A DNA stretch of 27,729 nucleotides from DASUZB01 sp035535495. GTDB lineage: Bacteria; Actinomycetota; CALGFH01. The position numbers were made by a program, and so were the translations under genes. This document shows positions 14,982 through 22,712 of this stretch, in pieces. The notes beneath the pieces were generated by a model. That model did no database searches. It was not told where the DNA came from and worked only from the letters and a program-made list of their open reading frames with translations. The stretch is from contig DATLQA010000088.1 in assembly GCA_035535495.1 (NCBI GenBank), forward strand, positions 1-27,729, given 5' to 3'. The stretch's first letter is position 1, and every line of letters starts with the position of its first letter.

Positions 14982-15246
14982 CGAGTGGCGAAAGAAGCTC
15001 GACGCGCAAGGGCGGTACCAGCTGGCCGAGGGAGCGTTGCGGGACCCGATCGAGGTGCTGATCCGCACCGAAGCCCCACTCACGGCCAACCAGCGCCAGG
15101 AGCTCATCGGAGCCGGCTGTGCGCCACTGACCGTGGTGGGCAACGTGCTGACCGGCACGATCACCGATCCCGCACACCTGGAACGGACCGCACGGCTGCC
15201 ATTCGTCAGAAGGATCGAACTGTCACGTCCCATGCAGCAGGAGTGA
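14974..15246 (+). CDS. Stand-alone subtilisin prodomain-like protein, candidate trans-acting inhibitor or chaperone
   Basis: This 90-aa protein starts inside the preceding gene (8-bp overlap) and ends 23 bp before the S8 peptidase gene. Its core DPIEVLIRTEAPLTANQRQE...LERTARLPFVRRIELSRPM matches residues 44-107 of the peptidase (DVLEVLVRASDDSALDQLRA...LERLASHEAVERIEASRPM), its own N-terminal prodomain-like region. The pattern (beta strand, helix, strands, then LERLA helix, V-x-RIE strand, SRPM) is that of I9-type propeptides, which fold subtilisins and inhibit them through the C-terminal tail. Free-standing I9 inhibitors are known, such as yeast IB2 and Pleurotus POIA1. Here a dedicated inhibitor or intermolecular chaperone for the adjacent peptidase is the natural reading. 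There is no signal peptide. A non-I9 protein-interaction domain remains possible. Confidence 0.75.
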   Translation: MADEWRKKLDAQGRYQLAEGALRDPIEVLIRTEAPLTANQRQELIGAGCAPLTVVGNVLTGTITDPAHLERTARLPFVRRIELSRPMQQE

Positions 15247-15269
15247 GCACGCCAGGAACGGAGCGGGAC

Positions 15270-17912
15270 ATGAGCAAACTCGACCCACGGCTACGGCATG
15301 TGCTCCGCACCGTCGTGGCCGAGACCGCGGAGCTAGCCGAGCCGACCGCCGCCGAAGCTCCGGAGCTGGCGGAGCGAGTCAGCTGGACGCCGGCGAGCCC
15401 CGACGTTCTCGAGGTGCTTGTTCGTGCCTCCGACGACAGCGCGCTTGACCAACTGCGAGCCGAAGGCATCGAAGTCCGCTTCCCGACCAGCGGCGCTGCC
15501 ACCGTCGCGAGCGTCGAGGTGCCGCTGCAATCCCTCGAACGGCTGGCCAGCCACGAAGCGGTGGAACGGATCGAGGCGTCAAGGCCGATGTTTGCCGACC
15601 TGGACATCTCCTGCGCGGACGTGCGCGCGACCCCCCTCCACCGGCCACCGATCTCCGTGCGTGGCGCCGGCGTGATCGTCGGGATCGTCGACGGCTGCAT
15701 CGACTACACCCATCCGAGCTTCCGCAATGCGGACGGCACCTCACGGATCCAGCTCCTCTGGGACCAAGGTGCGCCCACCGTCCCCGGCGGCCCGGTGCCG
15801 TTCGGGCGGGAGTACACCAAAGCCGAACTCAACGCGGCGCTCGCCTCGTCCGATCCCCACCAGCTCGTGCCCCACCAGGACACCGTCGACGGTCACGGCA
15901 CCCACGTCGCCGGGATCGCCGCCGGCAACGAACGGGCAAGCGCCGGACGGTTCACCGGCATCGCGCCCGACGCCGACCTCATCGCCGTGGCCTACCAGAG
16001 CGAACAGGGCGTCACCTTGGGACGGTCCAGCCACGTCTACCAGGCGCTCGGCTACATCGTCCAGCGGGCGCAGCACCGACCAGTCGCGATCAACCTCAGC
16101 CAGGGCATGAACGGCGGCGGACACGCCGGTGAAACGGTCCTCGAGATCGGATTGGACAACCTGGTCCGCGAGCCCGGCGTGGTGGTCGTCAAGTCGGCCG
16201 GCAACGAACAACAATGGAACACCCACGCCGGAGGCCAACTCCGGCAAGGAGCCACCGTCGCGCTGGAGCTCGTGGTCCGATCGAGCAACCGCGACGACGA
16301 CATCCTGGAACTCTGGTACGACGGCGCCGACCGCATCAGCGTCGCGCTGCAACCGCCCGGCAGCCCACCGCTGCCCTCCGCCGCCCCGGACGAGCAGCAC
16401 ACCTTCACCACACCAGCGGGCAACCGGGTCAGCATCGACTCCGACCGTGACGCCAACGACACCGGCGACACCGCCGTCACCGTCATCATCACCCGCGGCG
16501 ACGCCGGCTTCATCCAGCCGGGAACCTGGCGGCTGCTCCTGGCCGGCGAGGAGATCCAGACCGGACGGTACGACGCCTGGATCGAGCGAGCCCGCCGCGA
16601 CGTCGCCAACGCCGGCGAGCAGACACGCTTCTCGCCAGCTTCGGCCGAGGCGACCCGGACCATCACGATCCCCGGGACCGCACGAAGGGTCATCACCGTC
16701 GGCTCCTATGTGACCCGGCCCGGCGGCGGCTTCACCCCGTCACCGCCACCCGGCCAGATCTCCTCGTTCAGCAGCCGCGGGCCGACCCGGCTCGGCCTGC
16801 TGAAACCCGAGATCGCCGCTCCCGGCCAGGAGATCATCTCCGCCCGCTCCCGCAACAGCACCGGCCTCGGACAACCAGACCAACTCCACACGCCCCTGAG
16901 CGGCACCAGCATGGCCGCACCCCACGTGACCGGCGCGGCCGCACTGATCCTGAGCGTCCGCCCCGACCTGACCTGCGACCAGGTCAAGCAGATCATCATG
17001 GCAACGCCACGGCGCGACGGCTTCGCCGCTCACACACCGGACACCACCTTCGGCAGTGGCACGCTCGACGTCGCAGCAGCCGTCGGGCAGGCACGGACAG
17101 CCCGCTTCCCGCGCATCACAGGCGTTCGCGTCGACGGCAGCTCCCTGGCATGGCAGACCGACACCGTCGCGTCCTCCGCGGTGCGCTACCACACCAGCCG
17201 ATCGCAGCTGCAACTCGGCAAGACCCTGGGCAGCCAGACCAACCCCACCCCCCAAACCACCCACACCGCGGACCTGGCCGAGCTGGAACCCGGCACCTAC
17301 TTCTGCGAGATCGCCGCCACCTCCCAAGATGGATGGCAGACCACCGACGACAACGGCGGCACCTATCACACCGTCACCGTCCAAGCCGCCACCCCTGGTG
17401 AGGTGGAAGCCCCGCCAGCCGGCACGCCCGTCGCAGACGCACCCCCCGGCCCCGACGACCAACCCTCCCAGCCGGAACCGGCGGCCCCGGCCGACACGCC
17501 GCCCGGCCAAGCCGCCTCCGCACCCAACGGGCCACGCCTTGCGATCGACCGTCTCCAGCTCGACCTCACGATCAGCAAGGGAGCCGCCGAGGAGCGCCAG
17601 CGCCAGACCCGACCACGCGCCAAGGTCAGCTTCCAGCTCGCCGGCGAGGCATCCGGGACCCCAGCCATCAGCAGATGGCCCTGCTTCATCCAGGTCTTCG
17701 CGCACGAGCTGTCCACCGGCCAAACCAGCTTCCTCGGCGGCCGGAAGCAACGACTGCGCGCCAACCAACGCACCTACTCATCGACCCTCACCATCGAGCT
17801 GCCCGACCCCGGGGACTATCAGTTCTTCCCGATCGTCCTCATCTCGGAGGCGAACGCGGTGGCAACGTCCCTGGGCCCGACCATCGAAATCGCCGCGGCA
17901 CCGGAGCCATAG
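15270..17912 (+). CDS. CspB-like S8 subtilisin peptidase with FN3-like and accessory C-terminal domains
   Basis: The 880-aa protein starts at an ATG with GGAG 6 nt upstream. Residues 1-40 are a helical leader with no signal peptide. About 44-110 is a prodomain-like region ending RIEASRPM. The catalytic domain follows with a complete triad: IVDGCIDYTHPSF (D141), DGHGTHVAG (H209), SGTSMAAPH (S547), plus the oxyanion Asn in KSAGNEQQ (N312). The phrase FRNADGTSRIQLLWDQ and an insert of roughly 180 residues of beta-rich sequence between N312 and S547 (ALELVVRSSNRDDDILELWY, TAVTVIITRGDAG) recall clostridial CspA/B peptidases and their jelly-roll insert. An FN3-like domain (about 610-710), a Pro/Ala linker (710-755) and the C-terminal beta domain shared with the 14286 gene complete it. 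It looks active. The cell location is unclear without an export signal. Confidence 0.88.
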   Translation: MSKLDPRLRHVLRTVVAETAELAEPTAAEAPELAERVSWTPASPDVLEVLVRASDDSALDQLRAEGIEVRFPTSGAATVASVEVPLQSLERLASHEAVERIEASRPMFADLDISCADVRATPLHRPPISVRGAGVIVGIVDGCIDYTHPSFRNADGTSRIQLLWDQGAPTVPGGPVPFGREYTKAELNAALASSDPHQLVPHQDTVDGHGTHVAGIAAGNERASAGRFTGIAPDADLIAVAYQSEQGVTLGRSSHVYQALGYIVQRAQHRPVAINLSQGMNGGGHAGETVLEIGLDNLVREPGVVVVKSAGNEQQWNTHAGGQLRQGATVALELVVRSSNRDDDILELWYDGADRISVALQPPGSPPLPSAAPDEQHTFTTPAGNRVSIDSDRDANDTGDTAVTVIITRGDAGFIQPGTWRLLLAGEEIQTGRYDAWIERARRDVANAGEQTRFSPASAEATRTITIPGTARRVITVGSYVTRPGGGFTPSPPPGQISSFSSRGPTRLGLLKPEIAAPGQEIISARSRNSTGLGQPDQLHTPLSGTSMAAPHVTGAAALILSVRPDLTCDQVKQIIMATPRRDGFAAHTPDTTFGSGTLDVAAAVGQARTARFPRITGVRVDGSSLAWQTDTVASSAVRYHTSRSQLQLGKTLGSQTNPTPQTTHTADLAELEPGTYFCEIAATSQDGWQTTDDNGGTYHTVTVQAATPGEVEAPPAGTPVADAPPGPDDQPSQPEPAAPADTPPGQAASAPNGPRLAIDRLQLDLTISKGAAEERQRQTRPRAKVSFQLAGEASGTPAISRWPCFIQVFAHELSTGQTSFLGGRKQRLRANQRTYSSTLTIELPDPGDYQFFPIVLISEANAVATSLGPTIEIAAAPEP

Positions 17913-17974
17913 CACCCTGGCCGAGCCGCGACCGCCATGGCCGCCTGCAGCCGGTGGACGCCGCAACCAGGACG

Positions 17975-17993
17975 GCGCCGGGTATCCCGGCGC
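17975..17993. terminator. Hairpin between the convergent S8 peptidase and Tad operon
   Basis: GCGCCGGG-TAT-CCCGGCGC is a perfect 8-bp stem with a 3-nt loop, in the 85-bp gap between the peptidase stop (17912) and the end of the pilus operon (17998). It probably terminates transcription from one or both sides. No T-run. Confidence 0.5.
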
Positions 17994-17997
17994 GAGG

Positions 17998-18447
17998 TCA
18001 GGGCGCGACCACCCTCGCCGTCGCCGTCGCCCCGCCCACCATCCGCGGCGGCACCACCCCCAGCAGCCCAAGCAGCCCGACCGGCGTCTCCGCCGACACC
18101 ACCACCGCCACCCGCGGGCCGTCCGGCCCCTGTCCCACCACCACCGAGGTCACCTCGACCCGGTCCAACCCCGAATCGCCCGCCGAGGCCACCACGAACT
18201 CCCGGACCGTCGCCTCGGCCCGCTCCGCCAGCACCGCCACCTCCTGCCCCTCGGTGGCATAGAACCTGCCCGCGTCCAGCTCCCCCGCACCCGCCACCGC
18301 GGCCCCATCGGCCAGATTCCCCAACGCCCGATGCCCAAGGAACCAGTTCGACGTGTCCCACCCAAGCGCAAGCACCATCAACACCAGCACCACCAGCCCC
18401 ACCAGGAAGACCAGCAGCTGGCCGTCCTCGCCCCGCCCCACGGTCAC
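17998..18447 (-). CDS. TadG-like pilus assembly protein (Tad N-terminal domain)
   Basis: The 149-aa product starts at a GTG overlapping the upstream stop by 4 bp (GTGA). Residues 6-30 are a single membrane segment (EDGQLLVFLVGLVVLVLMVL) followed by WDTSNWFLGHRALGNLADGA and AVAGAGELD, the hallmark of the TadG-like N-terminal domain (DxGxxxxxRxxLQxxADAAALAGA). The rest is a short extracytoplasmic domain. TadG homologues are usually longer and carry a vWA domain; this one lacks it, as in many actinobacterial Tad loci. It is the last gene of the operon. It is probably a minor pseudopilin-like or anchoring component on the outer face of the membrane. Confidence 0.85.
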   Translation of the reverse strand: MTVGRGEDGQLLVFLVGLVVLVLMVLALGWDTSNWFLGHRALGNLADGAAVAGAGELDAGRFYATEGQEVAVLAERAEATVREFVVASAGDSGLDRVEVTSVVVGQGPDGPRVAVVVSAETPVGLLGLLGVVPPRMVGGATATARVVAP

Positions 18448-18998
18448 GCCCGGAACCCCCGGAACCGGTCCGCACGGGTCCGATGCGTCGCCCCCACCGT
18501 GAGGACCGGCCCGGCGACCTCACCGAGGAACGGCAACCGGGCCACCGCCACCCGCCAGGTCACCACCACCCGCACCTCCGCCCCCGGCCCGAACCCGCCG
18601 ACACACCCCGCCGGCACCGCCGGGCAGCGCGCATCCACCACCAGCCGGTCACGCCCCCGCCCCGGCCGCAGCCCAAAGCTGCCAAGCACCTCCGCATACG
18701 CCCGCTCGACCCGGCCCGCCGCGTCGGCACGATCCGGCGAGGTCACGTACACGCGGCCGACCTCCCGTGCCGCGCTCGAGGTCGCCAGCATCGCCCGCTG
18801 CACGTCAGCCATCACCACGATCGCGTACACCAGCGGCACCAGCAGCGCGAGGAACACCACCACGAACTCCACCACCGCCGCCCCCCGCTCCCCCCTCGCA
18901 GGTGACCCGTTCGCGACGGCACTGGCACCGGCACGCGGCGCCGCCCGCGCCCAGCCACTCACGAGCCCGGCGACCCGACCGGGTCGCCGGCCGCTCAC
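18444..18998 (-). CDS. TadE-like minor pseudopilin
   Basis: This 184-aa protein has an unusually long basic N-terminus of about 38 residues and then RGAAVVEFVVVFLALLVPLV, where cleavage after Gly would leave Glu at +5 as in TadE/TadF pseudopilins. The hydrophobic helix continues into YAIVVMADVQRAMLATSSAA, REVGR, typical of TadE. The exported part holds one Cys pair (DARCPAVPAGC). The GTG start overlaps the preceding stop by 4 bp; a later start near the RGAAVVEF motif is possible. In Tad systems these proteins are cleaved by the prepilin peptidase and help initiate or anchor the pilus. Confidence 0.85.
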   Translation of the reverse strand: MSGRRPGRVAGLVSGWARAAPRAGASAVANGSPARGERGAAVVEFVVVFLALLVPLVYAIVVMADVQRAMLATSSAAREVGRVYVTSPDRADAAGRVERAYAEVLGSFGLRPGRGRDRLVVDARCPAVPAGCVGGFGPGAEVRVVVTWRVAVARLPFLGEVAGPVLTVGATHRTRADRFRGFRA

Positions 18999-19387
18999 AG
19001 CCGCTCCTCCTCATGCATCGCCGCGGACATCCGAACCGGCAAGCCCGGAAGCCCAGGCACGAACGACGGCAGCTCCCCCACCGCCCGGAGCACCACCAGG
19101 TCACCGGCTGCCGCGCCCTCGATCCGGACCGTCGCGGCCACCCGGTCCCCAACCGCCCGGCGGACCAGCGTGCCCGCCACCCGCTCGCCGTCGTCCACCC
19201 CGCGCCCGTACGACGCCGCCACCCTGGCACCCTCAGCCACCGCGCCCATCACCACGTTGCGCTCGTACAGGTACAGCGCGAACTGGACCACCGCCAGCGT
19301 CAGGCTCACCGCGATCGCGGCCACCAGCGCGAACTCGACCACCGCCGACCCGCGCTCGGAAGGCGAGTACACCGCGGGACGGGCCAC
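18995..19387 (-). CDS. TadE-like minor pseudopilin
   Basis: The 130-aa product has a short leader, then RGSAVVEFALVAAIAVSLTL with Gly before the predicted cleavage site and Glu at +5, the classical TadE pattern. AVVQFALYLYERNVVMGAVA and EGARVAASYGRG follow, the conserved post-helix segment. The remaining 70 residues are exported and contain no Cys. The GTG start lies 3 bp after the stop of the pilin-like gene, so the two are translated together. It differs from the next TadE gene in length and leader and is likely its partner in the pilus base or tip. Confidence 0.87.
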   Translation of the reverse strand: MARPAVYSPSERGSAVVEFALVAAIAVSLTLAVVQFALYLYERNVVMGAVAEGARVAASYGRGVDDGERVAGTLVRRAVGDRVAATVRIEGAAAGDLVVLRAVGELPSFVPGLPGLPVRMSAAMHEEERL

Positions 19388-19390
19388 GAG

Positions 19391-19579
19391 CTAGCCGCCG
19401 AAGCTGATGTTGGAAAGGAACCCGGTGATCAGGTTCCTGAGCGCGTCGCTGGCCACGCCCCAAATCAGCATGACCAGCGCCACCGTCATCCCAGTGATCA
19501 GCACCCAGCCGGGCACGTCACCGCGCTCGGAACCCCCAGGCGCGACCACCCGCGCGGCGGTCAGGCGGAACCAGAGCAT
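19391..19579 (-). CDS. Flp-type pilin-like protein (62 aa)
   Basis: The ATG at 19579 has AAAGGAG about 6 nt upstream, the best ribosome site in this operon, as expected for an abundant pilin. The protein has a 22-residue leader (SERG at the end), then DVPGWVLITGMTVALVMLIW and GVASDALRNLITGFLSNISF, the size and helix pattern of Flp pilins. The canonical Glu+5/Tyr+6 after the Gly cleavage site is absent; PGW occupies that region. Similar DVPGW proteins lie beside TadE genes in other actinobacteria, to my recollection. It may be the major pilin or an atypical minor subunit. Confidence 0.7.
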   Translation of the reverse strand: MLWFRLTAARVVAPGGSERGDVPGWVLITGMTVALVMLIWGVASDALRNLITGFLSNISFGG

Positions 19580-19591
19580 GCGGCGCTCCTT

Positions 19592-20533
19592 TCAGCGAGC
19601 GATCTGCGTGAGGCTGAAGTAGCCCGGATACAGGGCGAACAGCACCACCACGGGCAGAATCAGGAAGACAACGGGCACGAGCATGAGGACTTCCTTGCGG
19701 CCGCCCGCCTCGATCAGCTGCCGCTTGCGCTGCTCGCGGACGTCCGCCGCCTGGGCGCGAAGGACCTCAGCCATCGGCGTGCCGCGCTCCACGGCCACCA
19801 CCAGCCCATCGACGAAGCGGACCACCACCGGGATGGGCACACGCCTGCCCAGCCGTTCCATGGCGGCCGTGAACGGCGCTCCGCCACGCAGGTCGGCGAG
19901 GACGACGGCGAGCTCACGGCTCAGCTCGCCGCTGGAACGGGACACGGCCCGTTCGATCGCGCCACGTGGACCGTCGCCGGCGGTCACCGCCAGGCAGATG
20001 AGGTCGGCCAAGCTGGGGAACTCGGCCAGCATGCGGCTGTGGCGGCGCTCCACCTCCCGGGTGAGCCGCCAGTCGCGGCCCAGCACGCCGCCGAGCACGC
20101 CGAACGCTGCCGCACCGACCAGGGCCACCGGTGCGACGCGGGCGCCGAGCAGCCCAGACAGGACCAGGGTGGCGGGCACCGCCACCACGAAGCCGACCAG
20201 ACCCCAGAGCACCTGCTCGGCGCGGAACCGGGTCACGCTCTCCTCGCGACCCGCCTCGCGCAGGCGGCGCGCCACCCCGGTCGAGCCGCCGGCCCAGCGA
20301 TCGACCAGGCGGGCGCCCTCTCCGAACAGCGGCCGCAGCAGGCGCTCCAAGGCGGGGAAGGGAGTCAGCGGGGTCTCCTCACGAGCCAGCAGGCGGGACC
20401 GCGGCGGGATGAGCCCACGAAGATACGGATCCAGACGGTCAGCCAGACGGGGCTGCCGCGGACGCGGCACAGCCGAGACGATCAGCGCCAGGCCGAGCAC
20501 GAAGCCGAGGCTGACCAGCAACGCGGCGCTCAT
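19592..20533 (-). CDS. tadC: TadC-like type II/IV secretion inner-membrane platform protein (T2SSF)
   Basis: The 313-aa product starts with an ATG overlapping the upstream stop by 4 bp (ATGA). A first membrane helix (SAALLVSLGFVLGLALIVSA) is followed by a cytoplasmic stretch, two helices near the middle (VLWGLVGFVVAVPATLVLSG, APVALVGAAAFGVLGGVLG), the T2SSF domain (LAEFPSLADLICLAVTAGDG, LSRELAVVLADLRGGAPFTA, AMERLGRRVPIPVVVRFVDG) and a C-terminal helix (LMLVPVVFLILPVVVLFALY). TadB and TadC together form the membrane platform that couples the TadA motor to pilin assembly. The position directly after tadB is the standard order. Confidence 0.92.
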   Translation of the reverse strand: MSAALLVSLGFVLGLALIVSAVPRPRQPRLADRLDPYLRGLIPPRSRLLAREETPLTPFPALERLLRPLFGEGARLVDRWAGGSTGVARRLREAGREESVTRFRAEQVLWGLVGFVVAVPATLVLSGLLGARVAPVALVGAAAFGVLGGVLGRDWRLTREVERRHSRMLAEFPSLADLICLAVTAGDGPRGAIERAVSRSSGELSRELAVVLADLRGGAPFTAAMERLGRRVPIPVVVRFVDGLVVAVERGTPMAEVLRAQAADVREQRKRQLIEAGGRKEVLMLVPVVFLILPVVVLFALYPGYFSLTQIAR

Positions 20534-21396
20534 CGCAGGACACGCTCCTCGCGAGGGATGCGGCCGATGCGCAGCATCAGCCGGTACCCCGACACCGCCA
20601 TGCCCGCCCCTACGGCCAGGACCAGCGCGCCGCCGGGTTGGCGATAGGCAGCCACCGCCTCCCGCTTGCTGGACAGCATCAGCAGCACCACCCAAGGGGT
20701 CGCGAAGGCCATGCGAGCGGCCACGACCACCCAGGTCTGCCTGGCTTCCAGCTCCTTGCGGACGCGATAACTGTCGCGCAGGAAGCTGGCAAGGGTCCGC
20801 AGGGTCCGGCCGAGCTCGGTACCACCGACGTCGCGGGCCAGCCGGAGCGCCTCGACGACCCGGTCCGCGGTCGGATCGGCCAGCTCGTCCTTGAGCGCGT
20901 CCAAGGCGACGCCGAAGCGACCGGTGGCGTGGTACTCGGCGGCGAAGCGGGCGAACGAGGGCCGCAGCGGTTCCGGCCCGCGCTCGGCCAGGCCGGCGAC
21001 CGCCTCGGGCAGGGAGAGCCCGGCACGCACGCCGGAGGCGAGGTTGTCGATCGCGTCGGGCCAGACCTCCTGCAGCTCACGGGTATGCCGGCGATGCCGG
21101 GCACGGAGGGCCAACAGGGGCAGGTAGCCGGTGAGCAGGGCGAATGCGAGCGCGATCCAGGCCGATCCTGAGAGTGCGAGCAGGACCACGGCGGCCAGCG
21201 ATGCGAGCGCGGCGCAAAGGGCGACCAGGTGCCAGGGTGAGGCGCCCGCGACCCCGGCCTGCACGAGCCATTCGGTCAAGCGAGGGCCCAGAGGGTGCTG
21301 GCGGCGCGGCCGGTCTGGTCCGGTGACGCCAAGGACGACCAACACCACGCCGGCCACGAGCACGGCTGGCAGCACCACCACGGTCCAGTCGCTCAT
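20530..21396 (-). CDS. tadB: TadB-like inner-membrane platform protein (T2SSF)
   Basis: The ATG at 21396 (MSDWTVVVLP) is preceded by GAGAGGGGG; the longer frame upstream lacks a ribosome site and is Pro/Arg-rich, so it is left out. The 288-aa protein has an N-terminal helix (VVLPAVLVAGVVLVVLGV), a central pair (ALCAALASLAAVVLLALSGS, WIALAFALLTGYLPLLAL), the T2SSF domain (EVWPDAIDNLASGVRAGLSL, PEAVAGLAERGPEPLRPSFA, DVGGTELGRTLRTLASFLRD) and C-terminal helices. It is the partner of TadC in the pilus platform. An 80-bp spacer separates it from tadA. Confidence 0.92.
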   Translation of the reverse strand: MSDWTVVVLPAVLVAGVVLVVLGVTGPDRPRRQHPLGPRLTEWLVQAGVAGASPWHLVALCAALASLAAVVLLALSGSAWIALAFALLTGYLPLLALRARHRRHTRELQEVWPDAIDNLASGVRAGLSLPEAVAGLAERGPEPLRPSFARFAAEYHATGRFGVALDALKDELADPTADRVVEALRLARDVGGTELGRTLRTLASFLRDSYRVRKELEARQTWVVVAARMAFATPWVVLLMLSSKREAVAAYRQPGGALVLAVGAGMAVSGYRLMLRIGRIPREERVLR

Positions 21397-21475
21397 GAGC
21401 AGCCCCCTCTCGCGGTCAGCGAGGCAGGTTGGACCCTGCGGATTGGTGGGAGGGGGTCTGGTGCCCAGGCCGTGG

Positions 21476-22711
21476 TCATTGGCCGAGCACCTCCACCAGG
21501 TTGTAGCCCGCGGCCTGGTAGCGCTCCAGGTGAGGCGGATACTCGCCGGTCCAGCTGAGCCTGCCGTCGACGCGGCGGAACACGAGGCTGGCCTCGATCT
21601 GGTCCCGCTCGACCCTGCCGGATACGGCCAGGACCTCGTCGACCCGGCGCCGTCCCGCGCCATCGCTGGTCAGGTGGACGATCAGGTCGATGGTCCCGGC
21701 TACGGTCGGCAGGATGAAGCGGTGCGAGACGTTCTCGCCGGCCAGCAAGGGCAGCGTGGTCAGCTTGGCCAGTGCCTCACGGGCAGAGTTGGCGTGGACG
21801 CTGGTCATGCCAGGAAACCCGGAATTCAAGGCGATCAGCAGGTCAAGGCACTCCTCCTGGCGGACCTCGCCGACGATGATGCGGTTGGGCCGCATGCGCA
21901 GCGCCTCCTTGACGAGACGGCGCTGGCGGATCTCGCCCTCGCCTTCGAGGTTCGGCTGGCGCGTCTGCATGGCGACGACGTCGGGCAGGTCGACCTGCAG
22001 CTCGAAGACCTCTTCGCAGGTGATCACCCGCTCGCGCGGCGGGATGGCGGCGGCCAAGCAGTTGAGCAACGTCGTCTTGCCAGCTTGTGTGGCACCGGCC
22101 ACCACCAGGTTGAGGCCGGCGACGACTGAGGCTTCGAGGAGTCGCGCGCATTGGGTGGTCAGGGTGCCGAGGCGGACCAGTTCATCCAGAGAGTGCGCTC
22201 CGAGGACGAATTTCCGGATGTTGATCGCCCAGTGGCGGCGGGTGATGTCGGGGATGACCACGTGCAGGCGGGAGCCGTCGGCGAGATTGGCGTCCACGAA
22301 CGGGCTCGACAGGTCGACCCGGCGGCCGCTGGACCGCAGCATCAGCTCGACCAGGTCGTGGACCTGTTGTTCGTCCAGGACCGTGGTGGTGAGCTGGGGA
22401 CGGCCGGCCTTGGCGATGAAGACCCTGCCCGGCTCGTTGATCCAGATCTCCTCCACCTCCGGGTCGTCGAGGAACGGCTGCAGCGGCCCCACGCCGACGA
22501 CCCGGTCGGCGACTGACTTGGCGACCTGGGCCAGATCGAGCAGGAGCGGGAGGTTGGCGCTGTGGCTGCGTTCCTGGTAGTCGGCGACGACCTCGTCGAT
22601 GAGATGGCGGACGGCGGTCGCGTCGCCGTCGGCCGGGTCGAGACCCCGGCGGCGGACCAGCTCGCGGACTTCGCGTTCGACGATCTGATCGGCGGTCTCG
22701 TGGCCGGCCAT
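21476..22711 (-). CDS. tadA: TadA/CpaF-type pilus assembly ATPase
   Basis: The chosen ATG at 22711 has GGAGG 6 nt upstream and gives 411 aa, the usual length; the open frame upstream overlaps tadZ and is spurious. The N-terminal domain (PLLLDLAQVAKSVADRVVGV, GPLQPFLDDPEVEEIWINEP) is typical of CpaF. Walker A is GATQAGKT (206-213), the Asp-box region TCEEVFELQV (231-240), Walker B RIIVGEVRQEE (277-287) and the His box HANSAREALAKL (306-317). The hexameric ATPase powers pilin assembly from the cytoplasm. All motifs are intact, so an active motor is expected. It starts 1 bp after the tadZ stop codon, so the two are probably coupled. Confidence 0.95.
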   Translation of the reverse strand: MAGHETADQIVEREVRELVRRRGLDPADGDATAVRHLIDEVVADYQERSHSANLPLLLDLAQVAKSVADRVVGVGPLQPFLDDPEVEEIWINEPGRVFIAKAGRPQLTTTVLDEQQVHDLVELMLRSSGRRVDLSSPFVDANLADGSRLHVVIPDITRRHWAINIRKFVLGAHSLDELVRLGTLTTQCARLLEASVVAGLNLVVAGATQAGKTTLLNCLAAAIPPRERVITCEEVFELQVDLPDVVAMQTRQPNLEGEGEIRQRRLVKEALRMRPNRIIVGEVRQEECLDLLIALNSGFPGMTSVHANSAREALAKLTTLPLLAGENVSHRFILPTVAGTIDLIVHLTSDGAGRRRVDEVLAVSGRVERDQIEASLVFRRVDGRLSWTGEYPPHLERYQAAGYNLVEVLGQ

Positions 22712-22712
22712 G

